Source of the DNA: Bradyrhizobium sp. 164
GTDB taxonomy: Bacteria; Pseudomonadota; Alphaproteobacteria; Rhizobiales; Xanthobacteraceae
NCBI RefSeq assembly: GCF_023073715.1
Contig: NZ_JADPKA010000097.1
Span: 230,315 to 294,314 of the forward strand
DNA: 64,000 nucleotides
Direction: 5' to 3'
Numbering within the stretch: the stretch's first letter is position 1; every line of letters begins with the position of its first letter. The notes under the pieces were generated by a model. That model saw only the letters and a program-made list of their open reading frames with translations, was not told the origin of the DNA and ran no database searches. Positions 52,771-61,383 of the stretch are shown piece by piece. A program made the translations under genes and the position numbers.

Positions 52771-53562
52771 TCAACGGCGGGCGCTAGCGGCTCCGGCCTC
52801 GCTATCGAAGGTCTTGATCAGCAACTCGGCGACCGCCGCGAGGCACGCTTCGCCGATGGCGTAGCTCGAGCCGATCGGACTTCCGATCACGCCGTTCTGC
52901 GAAACCGATCGGATGCCGTTCTTCCACATCAGCTCGAGATCAGCCTCCGACAAGCCGCCAAGATGGCCCACCTCGAAGCGGTCCGGTCTGACGCTGTCGG
53001 GCCTAATGACCATCATCAGCGACGTCTCGGCGATGTCGGCGTGCCCGCCGACGGCCGACACGTCTCCTCCGGCTTCGCGCACCGCATCGCGCCACGTGTC
53101 GATCCATTTCGTCGAGTCGAAGAACGCCAGGATCTCGACATCCGAGGGGACGGCCTCGCGCAAGCGACCGAGCATGTCCTTCAGGACCGGAAAATTGCCG
53201 ATGTGACCCGAGTGAATCAGGATACGCTTGAAGCCGTGCCGCGCCAGGCTTGTGCAATAATCGACACAAATCGCTTCCAGCGTCTCCGGCCGTAGCGAGA
53301 TCGTACCCGCGAATGGCAGATGGTGAGACGAGCAGCCGACCGTGATGGTCGGCGCCACCAGCGTGTTGCCGCGGCTGCGCGCGATCCGCTCGGCCAGAGC
53401 ATCGGCATGATCCGCATCCATGCCCAAAGACAAATGCGGCCCATGCTGCTCGACGGCCCCCAGCGGGATCACTACCGTCGTGCACCCATCGGCCAGCGCC
53501 GCGGCGACTTCCTCGTGGCTCATCTGCTCCAGATAGATCTGATCGGGATATCCGCGCGTCAT
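52771..53562 (-). CDS. Creatininase-family amidohydrolase
   Basis: A 263-residue member of the creatininase (creatinine amidohydrolase) fold family, which hydrolyses cyclic or linear amides with two divalent metals. Metal-ligand segments are visible: IPLGAVEQHGPHLSLGMDAD near residues 33-52, LIHSGHIGNF in the middle and GGHADIAETSLMM in the later half. The ATG is at 53562; an upstream extension overlaps the neighbouring crotonase. In an operon with a flavin monooxygenase and acyl-CoA enzymes it may open a lactam or cleave an amide intermediate; this is inference. Confidence 0.88.
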   Translation of the reverse strand: MTRGYPDQIYLEQMSHEEVAAALADGCTTVVIPLGAVEQHGPHLSLGMDADHADALAERIARSRGNTLVAPTITVGCSSHHLPFAGTISLRPETLEAICVDYCTSLARHGFKRILIHSGHIGNFPVLKDMLGRLREAVPSDVEILAFFDSTKWIDTWRDAVREAGGDVSAVGGHADIAETSLMMVIRPDSVRPDRFEVGHLGGLSEADLELMWKNGIRSVSQNGVIGSPIGSSYAIGEACLAAVAELLIKTFDSEAGAASARR

Positions 53563-53566
53563 CGGC

Positions 53567-54331
53567 TCAGCCCTTACTGTTCTTCGACAAAAATCTCGCA
53601 CGCGCGTTGGTTGAGCTCTCGGCTGTGACATAGGCATCGAGGTCGGCAACGGTCATTTTTTCGAGCGCCCGATCGCTCATTTGCGCGGTGAGGTTGAGCG
53701 ATCGCTTGATGGCATGGAACAGCTTGCGGTCTTTCTGCCGCAACACGCCGCACACGTCTCGCGCACGGGACGCGACCTCCTCGGTCGGGACGATCTCATT
53801 CACGGCGCCGATCGCCACGGCGCGCTCCGCGCCGACGAGCTCGCCCCAGTAGAGCAGCTCTTGCGCCGCCCGCACGCCGAGCTTCTCGACGGCCCGGCGC
53901 ATGCCTTTGGTCACCGGCAGCAGGCCATGGTTGATTTCCGGAAATCCAATCTTGCATACCGCATCGGCCACAACATAGTCCGCATGCAGCAGAAACTCCA
54001 GGGCGCCTCCGACCGCATAGCCGCGGACGGCGCAGACGATCGGGCCCGGATAGTTCTCCATCGCCACGAGGAGTTCGTGGAAGAACCGGATGCGCGGCCT
54101 CGCGACGTCGATCCCGACGACTTCCTTGATGTCGCCGCCTGCGCTGAAGAAGCGGTCGCCGCTTCCGGTGAGCACGATGCCGGGCGGATTCTCGTCGTCG
54201 GCAAGGCGCCGGATCGCCTCCAGCAACTCGACGATGAGTTGCGCATTCAGCGCATTGGCCGGCGGCCGGTTCATCGTGATCGTGACCAGGTCTTGATCAC
54301 GCTCGATCAGGAGAGAAGTGGCAGTGTTCAT
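53567..54331 (-). CDS. Enoyl-CoA hydratase/isomerase (crotonase 2)
   Basis: A 254-residue crotonase starting MNTATSLLIERDQDLVTITM. Oxyanion-hole segments GSGDRFFSAGGDIKE and RGYAVGGALEFLLHADY are present, and the catalytic region KIGFPEINHGLLPVTKGMRR retains one Glu (PEINHG). It is clearly different from crotonase 1 in the same gene group, which argues for two separate steps. It ends 4 bases before the creatininase-type start and begins about 100 bases after the livF stop. Confidence 0.9.
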   Translation of the reverse strand: MNTATSLLIERDQDLVTITMNRPPANALNAQLIVELLEAIRRLADDENPPGIVLTGSGDRFFSAGGDIKEVVGIDVARPRIRFFHELLVAMENYPGPIVCAVRGYAVGGALEFLLHADYVVADAVCKIGFPEINHGLLPVTKGMRRAVEKLGVRAAQELLYWGELVGAERAVAIGAVNEIVPTEEVASRARDVCGVLRQKDRKLFHAIKRSLNLTAQMSDRALEKMTVADLDAYVTAESSTNARARFLSKNSKG

Positions 54332-54436
54332 CAATGAGACCCAAGCGAGAGGCGGCTGCAACAGCCGGGGAGCGGTGGACCGAACGGCGGCGCGACGAGA
54401 GCCGCAACGCCCGACGCCTCGCCGAGACGGCGCGCC

Positions 54437-55156
54437 TCACAATCCCAGATAGGCACGCTGGACATCGGGGTTCTCGAGCAGATCGCGGCTAGATCCATGC
54501 AACACCACGGAGCCGTTCTCGAGCACATAGCCGCGGCTGCTCATCGCGAGCGACTTGGCGACATTCTGCTCGACGAGAAGGACCGTGATGCCCTGCTCGT
54601 TAAGGGATTTGACGACGCCGAACATCACATCGGTCAGCGCCGGCGACAGTCCGATCGACGGCTCGTCGAACATCACGATTTCTGGCTTCGACATGATCGC
54701 CCGACCGATCGCCAGCATCTGTTGCTCGCCGCCGGACAGCGTGCCGGCGAGCTGGTCGCGGCGCTCGCGAAGTCGCCCGAACAGCTGATAGACGGAATCA
54801 AGCGTATTTGCCAGGTCGTGCCTGGCCCGCTTCAGCGAGCCGCCGATCAGCAGATTGTCCTCGACGGAAAGCGCACTGAAGATCTGGCGGCCCTCGGCGA
54901 CCTGAGCGATGCCCATTTCGCAGATGTCCCACGGCGGTCGCCGCGAGATTTCGACTCCGTTGATCCTGACGGAACCGCGCGACGACGGCACGATCCCCGC
55001 GATTGATCGGATCAGAGAGGTCTTGCCGGCGCCGTTGGCGCCGACCACGCAGATCAGTTCACCCTTGCCGATGCGGAGCGACACGCCGTTCAGCGCATTG
55101 GAGCCGTCATAGGACACGCACAGGTCGTCGATTTCGAGAAGCGCGTCGTCAGGCAT
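54437..55156 (-). CDS. ABC transporter ATP-binding protein, LivF type
   Basis: Cytoplasmic ATPase of a HAAT importer, 239 residues. Walker A is GANGAGKTS near residue 39, the signature LSGGEQQ near 140 and Walker B IVMFDEPSIGLSP shortly after; the Q-loop region reads VAEGRQIF, typical of LivF. The start overlaps the livG stop by 8 bases. It pairs with LivG to power uptake through the LivH-LivM channel. Confidence 0.93.
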   Translation of the reverse strand: MPDDALLEIDDLCVSYDGSNALNGVSLRIGKGELICVVGANGAGKTSLIRSIAGIVPSSRGSVRINGVEISRRPPWDICEMGIAQVAEGRQIFSALSVEDNLLIGGSLKRARHDLANTLDSVYQLFGRLRERRDQLAGTLSGGEQQMLAIGRAIMSKPEIVMFDEPSIGLSPALTDVMFGVVKSLNEQGITVLLVEQNVAKSLAMSSRGYVLENGSVVLHGSSRDLLENPDVQRAYLGL

Positions 55157-55874
55157 GGAAACCGGCTCCCAGATAACTTTCCAGCACCGCAGGATCCGCT
55201 ACCACCTCTGACGGCTTGCCCTCGGCGATCTTGGCGCCGTGGTGAAGCACCACCACGGTCGACGCCACTTCCATCACGATCCGCATCACGTGCTCGACCA
55301 GTAGGATCGTCAGTCCACTCTCGGCGAGCCGGTGCAGCACGCCGACGACGCCGGCCGCTTCGGTCGGACGCAGCCCCGCCATCACTTCGTCGAGCAGCAG
55401 CAACTTAGGGCGAGTCGAGAGCGCCTTCGCCATCTCGAGCATCTTGCGATCGGGCAACGTCAACTGATCCGTCCGGGCATTCGCCTTGCCGGCGAGCCCG
55501 ACATTTTCGAGCGACTCATACGCCTTGTCCCGCGCCTCCTTGACGTTCGTCGTCCAACTGAAGGCGCCCACCATGGCATTCTCGAGCACCGACATATCTT
55601 TCATCGGCCGGACGATCTGGAAGGTGCGCGCAATGCCCATGCGGCACACCGCTTCGGGCGGCTCGCGCTCGAGCAAACCCCCCTCGAACAACACCTGCCC
55701 GGCGGTCGGTCTCAGCGCCCCGGCGACGAGATTGAAGCAGGTGGTCTTGCCGGCGCCGTTCGGCCCGATCAGGGCGGTGATGCGGCCTGCCTGCAGTGAG
55801 AAGCTGACGTCATTGACCGCGACCAATCCAACGAACGCTTTGGTCAAGTTCTTCACTTCGAGCAGCGCGGTCAT
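55149..55874 (-). CDS. ABC transporter ATP-binding protein, LivG type
   Basis: Second ATPase of the importer, 241 residues from the ATG at 55874, which shares ATGA with the livM stop. Walker A is GPNGAGKTT; Walker B is LLLLDEVMAGLRPTE, the form seen in many LivG proteins. The signature position reads LTLPDRKMLEMAKAL in place of a canonical LSGGQ, a known degenerate variant in this subfamily. The RTFQIVRPMKDMSVLENAMVG segment is also LivG-typical. Confidence 0.93.
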   Translation of the reverse strand: MTALLEVKNLTKAFVGLVAVNDVSFSLQAGRITALIGPNGAGKTTCFNLVAGALRPTAGQVLFEGGLLEREPPEAVCRMGIARTFQIVRPMKDMSVLENAMVGAFSWTTNVKEARDKAYESLENVGLAGKANARTDQLTLPDRKMLEMAKALSTRPKLLLLDEVMAGLRPTEAAGVVGVLHRLAESGLTILLVEHVMRIVMEVASTVVVLHHGAKIAEGKPSEVVADPAVLESYLGAGFHA

Positions 55875-56902
55875 TCCTCGGCCTTCCGCAGTTGTGAGAT
55901 CCGGCCGCGCGCCGGCAGCTGGATCGCCCCGTAGAGCCGGACGATCGCCGGCCAGATGCCGTCGGGCAGAAACCACACGACCAGGATCAGCACCGCCCCG
56001 TAGGCGACGCTGTTCAGTCCGGGGAGCCCCAGGCTGTCGCCGAGCGCCCCCATGGCGTGATGCAGCGGGATCGCGGCCATCGAGCCGACCAGCGGGCCGA
56101 ATGCAGTGCCCAATCCGCCAACCACGGGGCCGATCAGGACATCGACCGAGATCGCCATGCCCATGATCGAATCCGGAAAGATCGCGCCCTGCACCAGGCC
56201 CAGGACGCCGCCGCCGATCGCGGCCGTCGCGGCCGATATCGAGACCACCAGCACCTTGTGGCGAAACGTCCGCACCCCCAGCGCGCGGGCGGCCTCGTCG
56301 TCGTCCCGCATCGCCCGCCAGACATAGCCCCAATAGGACCGCGAGATCAGCTCCGTTCCCGCGACGCCGATGGCCGCAAGCGCGAGCGCGACGAAGTAGT
56401 AAAACCGCGCGTCACCGCGCAGCATCCCGAGGTCCATCGTGCCGCTCGGCGCCTGATAGAACAGGCCCTGCATGCCGCCGACATAGTCCCACCCGCCGAA
56501 CATGATCCGGGCGAATTCGGCGGCTGCGATCGTGAGCAGCGCGAAATAGATGCCACGGACCTCGAAGCGAAAGCTCAGCCACGCCAGCACAGCGCCGACG
56601 AAGCCCGCAATCACCGCGCCCAGCAGCAGACCGATCCACGGGGTGACGCCGTATTTGATGTTCAGGATCGCCACCGCATACGCACCGATTCCAACGAACA
56701 GCGCGTGACCGATGGATAGCTGCCCGCCGATCCCGAGCATCAGGTTCCACGATTGTCCCAGGAAGGTGAACAACAGGACGATCGTCAGAAGCGAGATGAC
56801 GTAGGCGTTGGACATGCCACCCACCATGGCCAGGGCGGCGAAGACCAGAGCGCCGGCGCCCCAACGCTTGGTGTCGCTGGCTTGATCAGATGTCCTTTGC
56901 AC
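55871..56902 (-). CDS. ABC transporter permease, LivM type
   Basis: Inner-membrane channel subunit, 343 residues with about 10 helices. The family segment LGQSWNLMLGIGGQLSIGHA is at about residues 48-67, and MRDDDEAARALGVRTFRHKV is the cytoplasmic coupling loop. The start is GTG at 56902, overlapping the livH end by 17 bases. It is co-translated with LivH and LivG. Confidence 0.92.
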   Translation of the reverse strand: MQRTSDQASDTKRWGAGALVFAALAMVGGMSNAYVISLLTIVLLFTFLGQSWNLMLGIGGQLSIGHALFVGIGAYAVAILNIKYGVTPWIGLLLGAVIAGFVGAVLAWLSFRFEVRGIYFALLTIAAAEFARIMFGGWDYVGGMQGLFYQAPSGTMDLGMLRGDARFYYFVALALAAIGVAGTELISRSYWGYVWRAMRDDDEAARALGVRTFRHKVLVVSISAATAAIGGGVLGLVQGAIFPDSIMGMAISVDVLIGPVVGGLGTAFGPLVGSMAAIPLHHAMGALGDSLGLPGLNSVAYGAVLILVVWFLPDGIWPAIVRLYGAIQLPARGRISQLRKAEE

Positions 56903-57755
56903 CGAAAAACCCCCTCGGACGTAAAATCAGGATGATTATCAGGAGCGCGTAAGGGAGTGCAGTTTTCATCGACGGCGTGAACATCAAGGCCGCGATCGCT
57001 TCGGCGACTCCGATCGTCAGGCCGCCCAGAAGAGCGCCGCCGAAGCTGCCGAGACCGCCGACGATCACCGTCACGAAGGCCAGCAGCGTGAAGTCGACGG
57101 CGAGATAGGGTTGCGCATCGAACAGCGGCGAGATCAATGCGCCGGCGACGCCAGCGCAGGCGGCTCCGATGCCGAAGGTCACCGCATAGACCCGAGGGAT
57201 ATTAAGCCCGACCACCAGTCCGCCGAGTCGATTATTGGCGGCGCCCCGCAGCGATCGGCCGAATGCGGAGTACTTCAGATAGGCTCCCAGTGCGGCGATT
57301 AGCAGGCCGGCCGTAGCGGCCGCCTGGATGCGGGCCCAATCCAAGGTGAGCGGTCCCACGCTCACGGTCTGGAAGGACAGCTGAGACGCCGTCGGCCGCG
57401 GATCCGGACCGAACGACATCAGCAATACGCCGCTGAAAAGCAGTGAGAGGCCGATGAAGACGATAAACTGATAATGATGCGGCCGATTGACGAACCGCTT
57501 CACGACGAGCGTCTCCAGCAGATAGCCGAACACGAACATGACGACCGCGGCGACCGCAGCGGCTAGAAAGATCGGGACGTCCCAAATTCGAACGGTCCAG
57601 TATCCGATGTAGATCCCGAACACGACCATCTCACCATGAGCGAAATTGACCACGCGCATGACGCCGAAGATGATCGTGAGACCGAGCGCGACGAGCCCGT
57701 AAACCAGTCCGATGAGCACCCCGCCGGCGATGACATTGAGCCAGAGCGACAGCAT
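56886..57755 (-). CDS. ABC transporter permease, LivH type
   Basis: Second channel subunit, 289 residues with about 8 helices. It starts MLSLWLNVIAGGVLIGLVYG, followed by the family segment IFGVMRVVNFAHGEMVVFGI. The ATG at 57755 gives the standard LivH N terminus; the frame is open further upstream but that part is not membrane-like. It begins 113 bases after the flavin reductase stop. Confidence 0.92.
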   Translation of the reverse strand: MLSLWLNVIAGGVLIGLVYGLVALGLTIIFGVMRVVNFAHGEMVVFGIYIGYWTVRIWDVPIFLAAAVAAVVMFVFGYLLETLVVKRFVNRPHHYQFIVFIGLSLLFSGVLLMSFGPDPRPTASQLSFQTVSVGPLTLDWARIQAAATAGLLIAALGAYLKYSAFGRSLRGAANNRLGGLVVGLNIPRVYAVTFGIGAACAGVAGALISPLFDAQPYLAVDFTLLAFVTVIVGGLGSFGGALLGGLTIGVAEAIAALMFTPSMKTALPYALLIIILILRPRGFFGAKDI

Positions 57756-57868
57756 CAGCGACCGACCGCTGATGGATGCGCGATGGAAAGTCTTCGTCTT
57801 CCTTGCATGCTGATCGGTTCCATCTTGGCTGTAGCGGAAACGTAGCGGCGCCTGACGTCGTCTGTGCT

Positions 57869-58414
57869 TCAGACCGCCTTTGGCGCGGCGAAACATCCGT
57901 CGATGTAGACGAGCGACTCACATCCGGCTCTCGTGGTCTGAGCCACCACCTCTCCGGTGAAAATGGTGTGACTACTGTCGCTGTAAGCATTCACCACGCG
58001 GCAATCGAAGCTGCAGACCGCGCCGACCAGACTCGGTGCTCCGGTTTTGAGATCGCACCACAAACCGTCGCCGAAGCGGATATCGCCCTTGCTGCCGTCC
58101 TGCCCGGAAAACTTGAGCGCCAGATCGCGATGCTCGACCCCCAGAATATTCCAGCAGAACGACCGACTGCTGAGAATGGTGTCGTGCGCACCGGCAGATC
58201 GATTGACGCAAACCAGCACGCTGGGCGGAGCCGCCGACAGTGAGCAGCCCGCCGTCAGTGTCAGACCATGGCGGTTCGGCGCCCGGCCTGTCGTGACGAT
58301 CGACACGGTGCCCGGCACGCTGCGCATTGCAGCGCGGAATGCTGCGGCATCGAGTGGGCTCGTTTCGGACAGCGGCGGTGTTGCGGACGGCATGGCTACG
58401 ACCCTTGGATTCAT
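57869..58414 (-). CDS. Flavin reductase-like protein
   Basis: A 181-residue FMN-binding split-barrel protein of the HpaC/flavin reductase group, with PGTVSIVTTGRAPNRHGLTL, then TAGCSLSAAPPSVLVCVNRS, and the SFCWNILG and CRVVNAYSDSSHTIFTGEV segments. It probably reduces FMN with NAD(P)H for the LLM monooxygenase encoded in the same group. Start ATG 58414 has GAGGG upstream; an ATG at 58393 is an alternative. It lies 69 bases after the VOC gene. Confidence 0.88.
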   Translation of the reverse strand: MNPRVVAMPSATPPLSETSPLDAAAFRAAMRSVPGTVSIVTTGRAPNRHGLTLTAGCSLSAAPPSVLVCVNRSAGAHDTILSSRSFCWNILGVEHRDLALKFSGQDGSKGDIRFGDGLWCDLKTGAPSLVGAVCSFDCRVVNAYSDSSHTIFTGEVVAQTTRAGCESLVYIDGCFAAPKAV

Positions 58415-58483
58415 GGGATGGATGCGCCCTCTTTGTCTGGTTGTGAGTCCGGGCATGCAGCGCTGCCCCGGTGAACGTCTGAG

Positions 58484-58837
58484 CTATCCGGCTGCTTGAT
58501 AGAACTGGATGACGTTGCCGCCCGGATCCCGCACCTTCACCGCACGGCCGTGACTGGCCATGTCCCGAACTGCGCCGACTTGCGCCCCCATGGCTGCGGC
58601 ACGCTCCATGGCGGCCTCGAGGTCATCGACATCGAAGACAAGAACGGCATCTTGCAGCTGGTCCGATACCGACTCCGTCGGTCCGGCGACGCAGAACGCA
58701 GCCGCATCGCTCACGAACTGGATCCACTTGCCGGGGTCAGCGAAGCGCACCTTCAGACCCAGGCCTTCGTAGAACTCGGCCAGGCGTCCAGTATCGTTCG
58801 CTGTCAAATAGACTTGCTTCAGTTTCACGCTCGACAT
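58484..58837 (-). CDS. Glyoxalase/VOC-family protein
   Basis: A 117-residue single-module vicinal-oxygen-chelate fold protein, beginning MSSVKLKQVYLTANDTGRLA with FYEGLGLKVRFADPGKWIQF after it and ending RDPGGNVIQFYQ. VOC proteins include isomerases, lyases, dioxygenases and epimerases such as methylmalonyl-CoA epimerase, but the metal-ligand His and Glu set is incomplete here, so the activity is unknown. It is the first gene of the run; Lrp-box-like sites lie about 54-109 bases upstream. Confidence 0.85.
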   Translation of the reverse strand: MSSVKLKQVYLTANDTGRLAEFYEGLGLKVRFADPGKWIQFVSDAAAFCVAGPTESVSDQLQDAVLVFDVDDLEAAMERAAAMGAQVGAVRDMASHGRAVKVRDPGGNVIQFYQAAG

Positions 58838-59447
58838 CCAAACCGTCGCTACCCAAGTGCGATCGTGGGTGGATAGTCGCCCGAGCCTCTCAGCATTACT
58901 GCTTGAACAACGCCTGTCACAGAAGCTTCATCAGCATTTTATGCTGTAACAACTTGTCGAGTCGCTAGATCCAACTCTGCATCCGGCCGATCTTTGCCAT
59001 TTTCTGGTTGACGAGGGTGGGCGTCGTTGCTGCCGAACCTTTTGTCTCACGCAACGCCCGCGGCGTGGTCAGCGAAGTGGGACCAAGGCCACACGCGACG
59101 ACAGGCGGTTGTACGAAACAGGGCAGCTCTCGACATCGAGCTCTGCTGCACATCCCGTCAAGTGACATGGGGAGCCAATCGATGGAGCGGCGGGCATTAC
59201 ATCTTGACCGAATCCGCGGATCAACGTCGGCCTGCATATCGCATAGGCAAAAAATGTATCAGGAGTAGGCAACTAACCTCCTGATCGCAATGCACAATGC
59301 GAAGGTTGACGGTTTTTCAATATAAGTCGATGATTTGTCGAAATCCCACAAGCGCAATTGCGGTTAGCTTTTACCACGCGATTGTCATCACCCCGCAAAC
59401 GACGGTGATACGCGCCGCAGAAGACTGCCATAATTGGGAGATACGCG
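58838..59447. promoter_or_regulatory. Divergent region between the VOC gene and the Lrp gene
   Basis: About 610 bases with no supported gene. The end near the VOC gene holds the palindromic boxes at 58891-58946; the AT-richer part from about 59270 must contain the lrp promoter. Short frames on both strands between 58.96 and 59.28 kb look non-coding. Confidence 0.55.
58891..58946. promoter_or_regulatory. Lrp-box-like tandem sites upstream of the VOC gene
   Basis: CAGCATTTTATGCTG at 58932-58946 is a perfect palindrome with a three-base TTT centre and fits the E. coli Lrp consensus YAGHAWATTWTDCTR at 14 of 15 positions. A weaker copy, CAGCATTACTGCTTG, lies at 58891-58905, 41 bases away start to start, about four helical turns. 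The stronger box is 95 bases upstream of the VOC start. Confidence 0.7.
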
Positions 59448-60071
59448 ATGTCAACGACCTCTCTCGACAGAATAGATATCAAGATCCTCAACGAGCTCCA
59501 GCAGAATGCGAGCTTGACCAATGTCGAGCTCGCATCACGCGTGAATCTCTCGCCGTCGCCGTGTCTGGCACGCGTCAGAACACTCGAAAAGCTCGGTGTG
59601 ATCGATCGACGGATCGCCCTTCTCGATCCCGCCGTGCTCGGCATTGGTGTAACGGCTTTCATCCAGATCAAGCTGGAAAAGCAGGTCCAGACGTCCCTCG
59701 AGAATTTCACACGATCCATCGACCGGCTGGCCCAGGTAATGGAATGCTATCTCATGACCGGTGAGAGCGACTACATGCTCCGCGTCATGGCGGCCGACAT
59801 CGAAGATCTCGAAGACCTGATTGTCAACAAACTATCCCGCATCCCCGGCGTCAGCAGCATTCGATCAAATCTGGCCCTCAAGCGCATTTCGTACAAGACC
59901 GTGCTGCCGATCGACACCAATCGGCCGGTCACCGTCAAGGCTTGCGCCAACCCCTCGCGCCCTCTGGAGCGCTCACCAAGACCCCGATACGACCCAACTG
60001 GTCCTTTGCTGTCCGATGCGCCGATCGGGCTGGACACCAATCGTCCCAGCTACAGCGTGGAAAGACTATGA
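59448..60071 (+). CDS. Lrp/AsnC family regulator with C-terminal extension
   Basis: The N-terminal helix-turn-helix (LDRIDIKILNELQQNASLTN, VELASRVNLSPSPCLARVRT) covers about residues 6-55 and the RAM effector domain about 65-155, with GESDYMLRV and GVSSIRSNLALKRISYKTVL. The family normally ends here; this frame continues for about 52 more residues of Pro/Arg-rich sequence in which LPIDTNRPV and IGLDTNRPS echo each other. It is divergent from the VOC gene, and Lrp-consensus sites lie in front of two genes of the group, so it probably regulates that group. Confidence 0.9.
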   Translation: MSTTSLDRIDIKILNELQQNASLTNVELASRVNLSPSPCLARVRTLEKLGVIDRRIALLDPAVLGIGVTAFIQIKLEKQVQTSLENFTRSIDRLAQVMECYLMTGESDYMLRVMAADIEDLEDLIVNKLSRIPGVSSIRSNLALKRISYKTVLPIDTNRPVTVKACANPSRPLERSPRPRYDPTGPLLSDAPIGLDTNRPSYSVERL

Positions 60072-60213
60072 GGCGCCCCGCCATGCGCTCCGGCCAGTTG
60101 ACAATAATGGTGAAGTTAAGATCGGCAGAGTGCTCGAGCGGCGCTGCGAGCCTGACAATCCGCACAAGACCCAACGCGACCACCCGTCGGTTCCAGCGAG
60201 CAGAGCGACCGAG

Positions 60214-60726
60214 ATGACGGGTGTGATCGAAGCGGCCCTGCAGGCGCTCGCCGACGGCGAAATCGTCGTGGTCACCGACGACGACGATCGCGAGGGCGAA
60301 GGGGACCTCATCGTTGCCGCCTCGCGGTGTACCGCTGAGAAGATGGCCTTCATCATTCGCCATACATCGGGAATCGTCTGCGCTCCGATTACCCTCGAAG
60401 ACGCGAGACGCCTGCGGCTTGACCCGATGGTTGTCAAAAACGACTCGGCTCACACCACGGCGTTTACCGTGTCAGTGGACTACCGGCCGGATAACGGTAC
60501 GGGCATCTCGGCCGAAGAGCGGGCCTCGTGCTGCCGTGCACTCGCCAACCCCAACGCTGGCGCCGGCGATTTTTGCCGGCCGGGACACGTCTTCCCGCTG
60601 ATCGCAAAAGAAGGGGGCGTACTCATGCGCTCGGGTCACACCGAGGCCGCCGTCGACCTGTGCAGACTGGCAGGTCTCGAGCCGGTCGGCGTCATCAGCG
60701 AACTGATGAACGACGATGGCTCCTGA
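60214..60726 (+). pseudogene. ribB: 3,4-dihydroxy-2-butanone 4-phosphate synthase, C-terminally frameshifted
   Basis: RibB makes the four-carbon precursor of riboflavin from ribulose 5-phosphate. From ATG 60214 the 170-residue frame has EGEGDLIVAA (usual form ENEGDL), RHTSGIVCAPI, TGISAEERA, CRPGHVFPLIAKEGGVLMRS and GHTEAAVDLCRLAGL, then stops right after MNDDGS. The next frame continues with TGRLRELADILRDGRRR up to 60779, as if one base had shifted. About 30-35 residues of the normal chain are missing or misread. The core and its acidic metal site remain, so reduced activity is conceivable. An extra RibB could supply flavin for the nearby monooxygenase. Confidence 0.75.
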
Positions 60727-61218
60727 CCGGCCGGCTGCGCGAGCTGGCCGACATCTTGCGTGATGGCCGGCGTCGATGAGAACCGGCAGCGTCGGCGATA
60801 CCGAGAGCGTCCGGGTGCCGCCAAGAGCGCGGCTGTCGAGGCGCGCCGCAGCGATCAGGGCGAGAAACGCGTTTTCCATTCGACGCCAACGGGCTGCCGA
60901 CCATTCAGTTCCCGCATAGGTAGCGAGCGCTTCCCGAGATAATCCACGAAGGACCACTTCTGTGGTAATGCGCGCGCAGCACCGGGGCTGGCGATTTCAG
61001 TACGACAACGCATACTTCGAGCCGGTGGGCCGCCGAGAAATCGGCGGCCATTTCGCTTTCCAGCGTAGCGCCCTCACTCTTCTTTCAGGCCGCCGCGGGC
61101 GGCTGGAACGACCCTTCCCATAGCTGGGACTCTCGATGGGACGGTGACTCGCGCACACTGCGTTAGTACGGATGCGTCCAATCGGCTGGGACAGATCGCC
61201 CGTGCGAAGCGGCCAGGC
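60727..61218. other. Intergenic region with ribB remnant
   Basis: The first about 50 bases carry the out-of-frame end of ribB. From about 60780 to 61218 I see no supported gene; frames are open on both strands without ribosome sites or recognisable domains. Confidence 0.5.
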
Positions 61219-61383
61219 TTACGTGTCCGAGCAGCTGTGGGTGCTTCGATTCACGAAGTGCAGCTTGCCGCAAGCGGGACAGTCCACGATGACGTAGGCA
61301 TTGCGCGCGCCGTCCGGATCGTCGTCGATCCAGCGCTGGACGTTTTCTCCGGAGACGGGACATCGAAACATGTAGTGAGACAT
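61219..61383 (-). CDS. Small zinc-ribbon-like protein
   Basis: A 54-residue protein starting MSHYMFRCPVSGENVQRWID and ending before a TAA at 61219. Two Cys motifs, a single FRCPVSG and a CPACGKLHF knuckle, suggest a small zinc-binding fold; the sequence type (MFRCP...NVQ...C..C...H.VN) recurs among Bradyrhizobium hypotheticals. It is on the minus strand, alone. Function unknown. Confidence 0.6.
   Translation of the reverse strand: MSHYMFRCPVSGENVQRWIDDDPDGARNAYVIVDCPACGKLHFVNRSTHSCSDT

Noticed and set aside
58965..59284. Short frames on both strands between the VOC and Lrp genes
   Set aside because: No ribosome sites, no domain, and they overlap each other in a regulatory interval.
60472..60957. 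161-codon minus-strand frame opposite ribB
   Set aside because: Mostly antisense to the recognisable RibB sequence and without family features.
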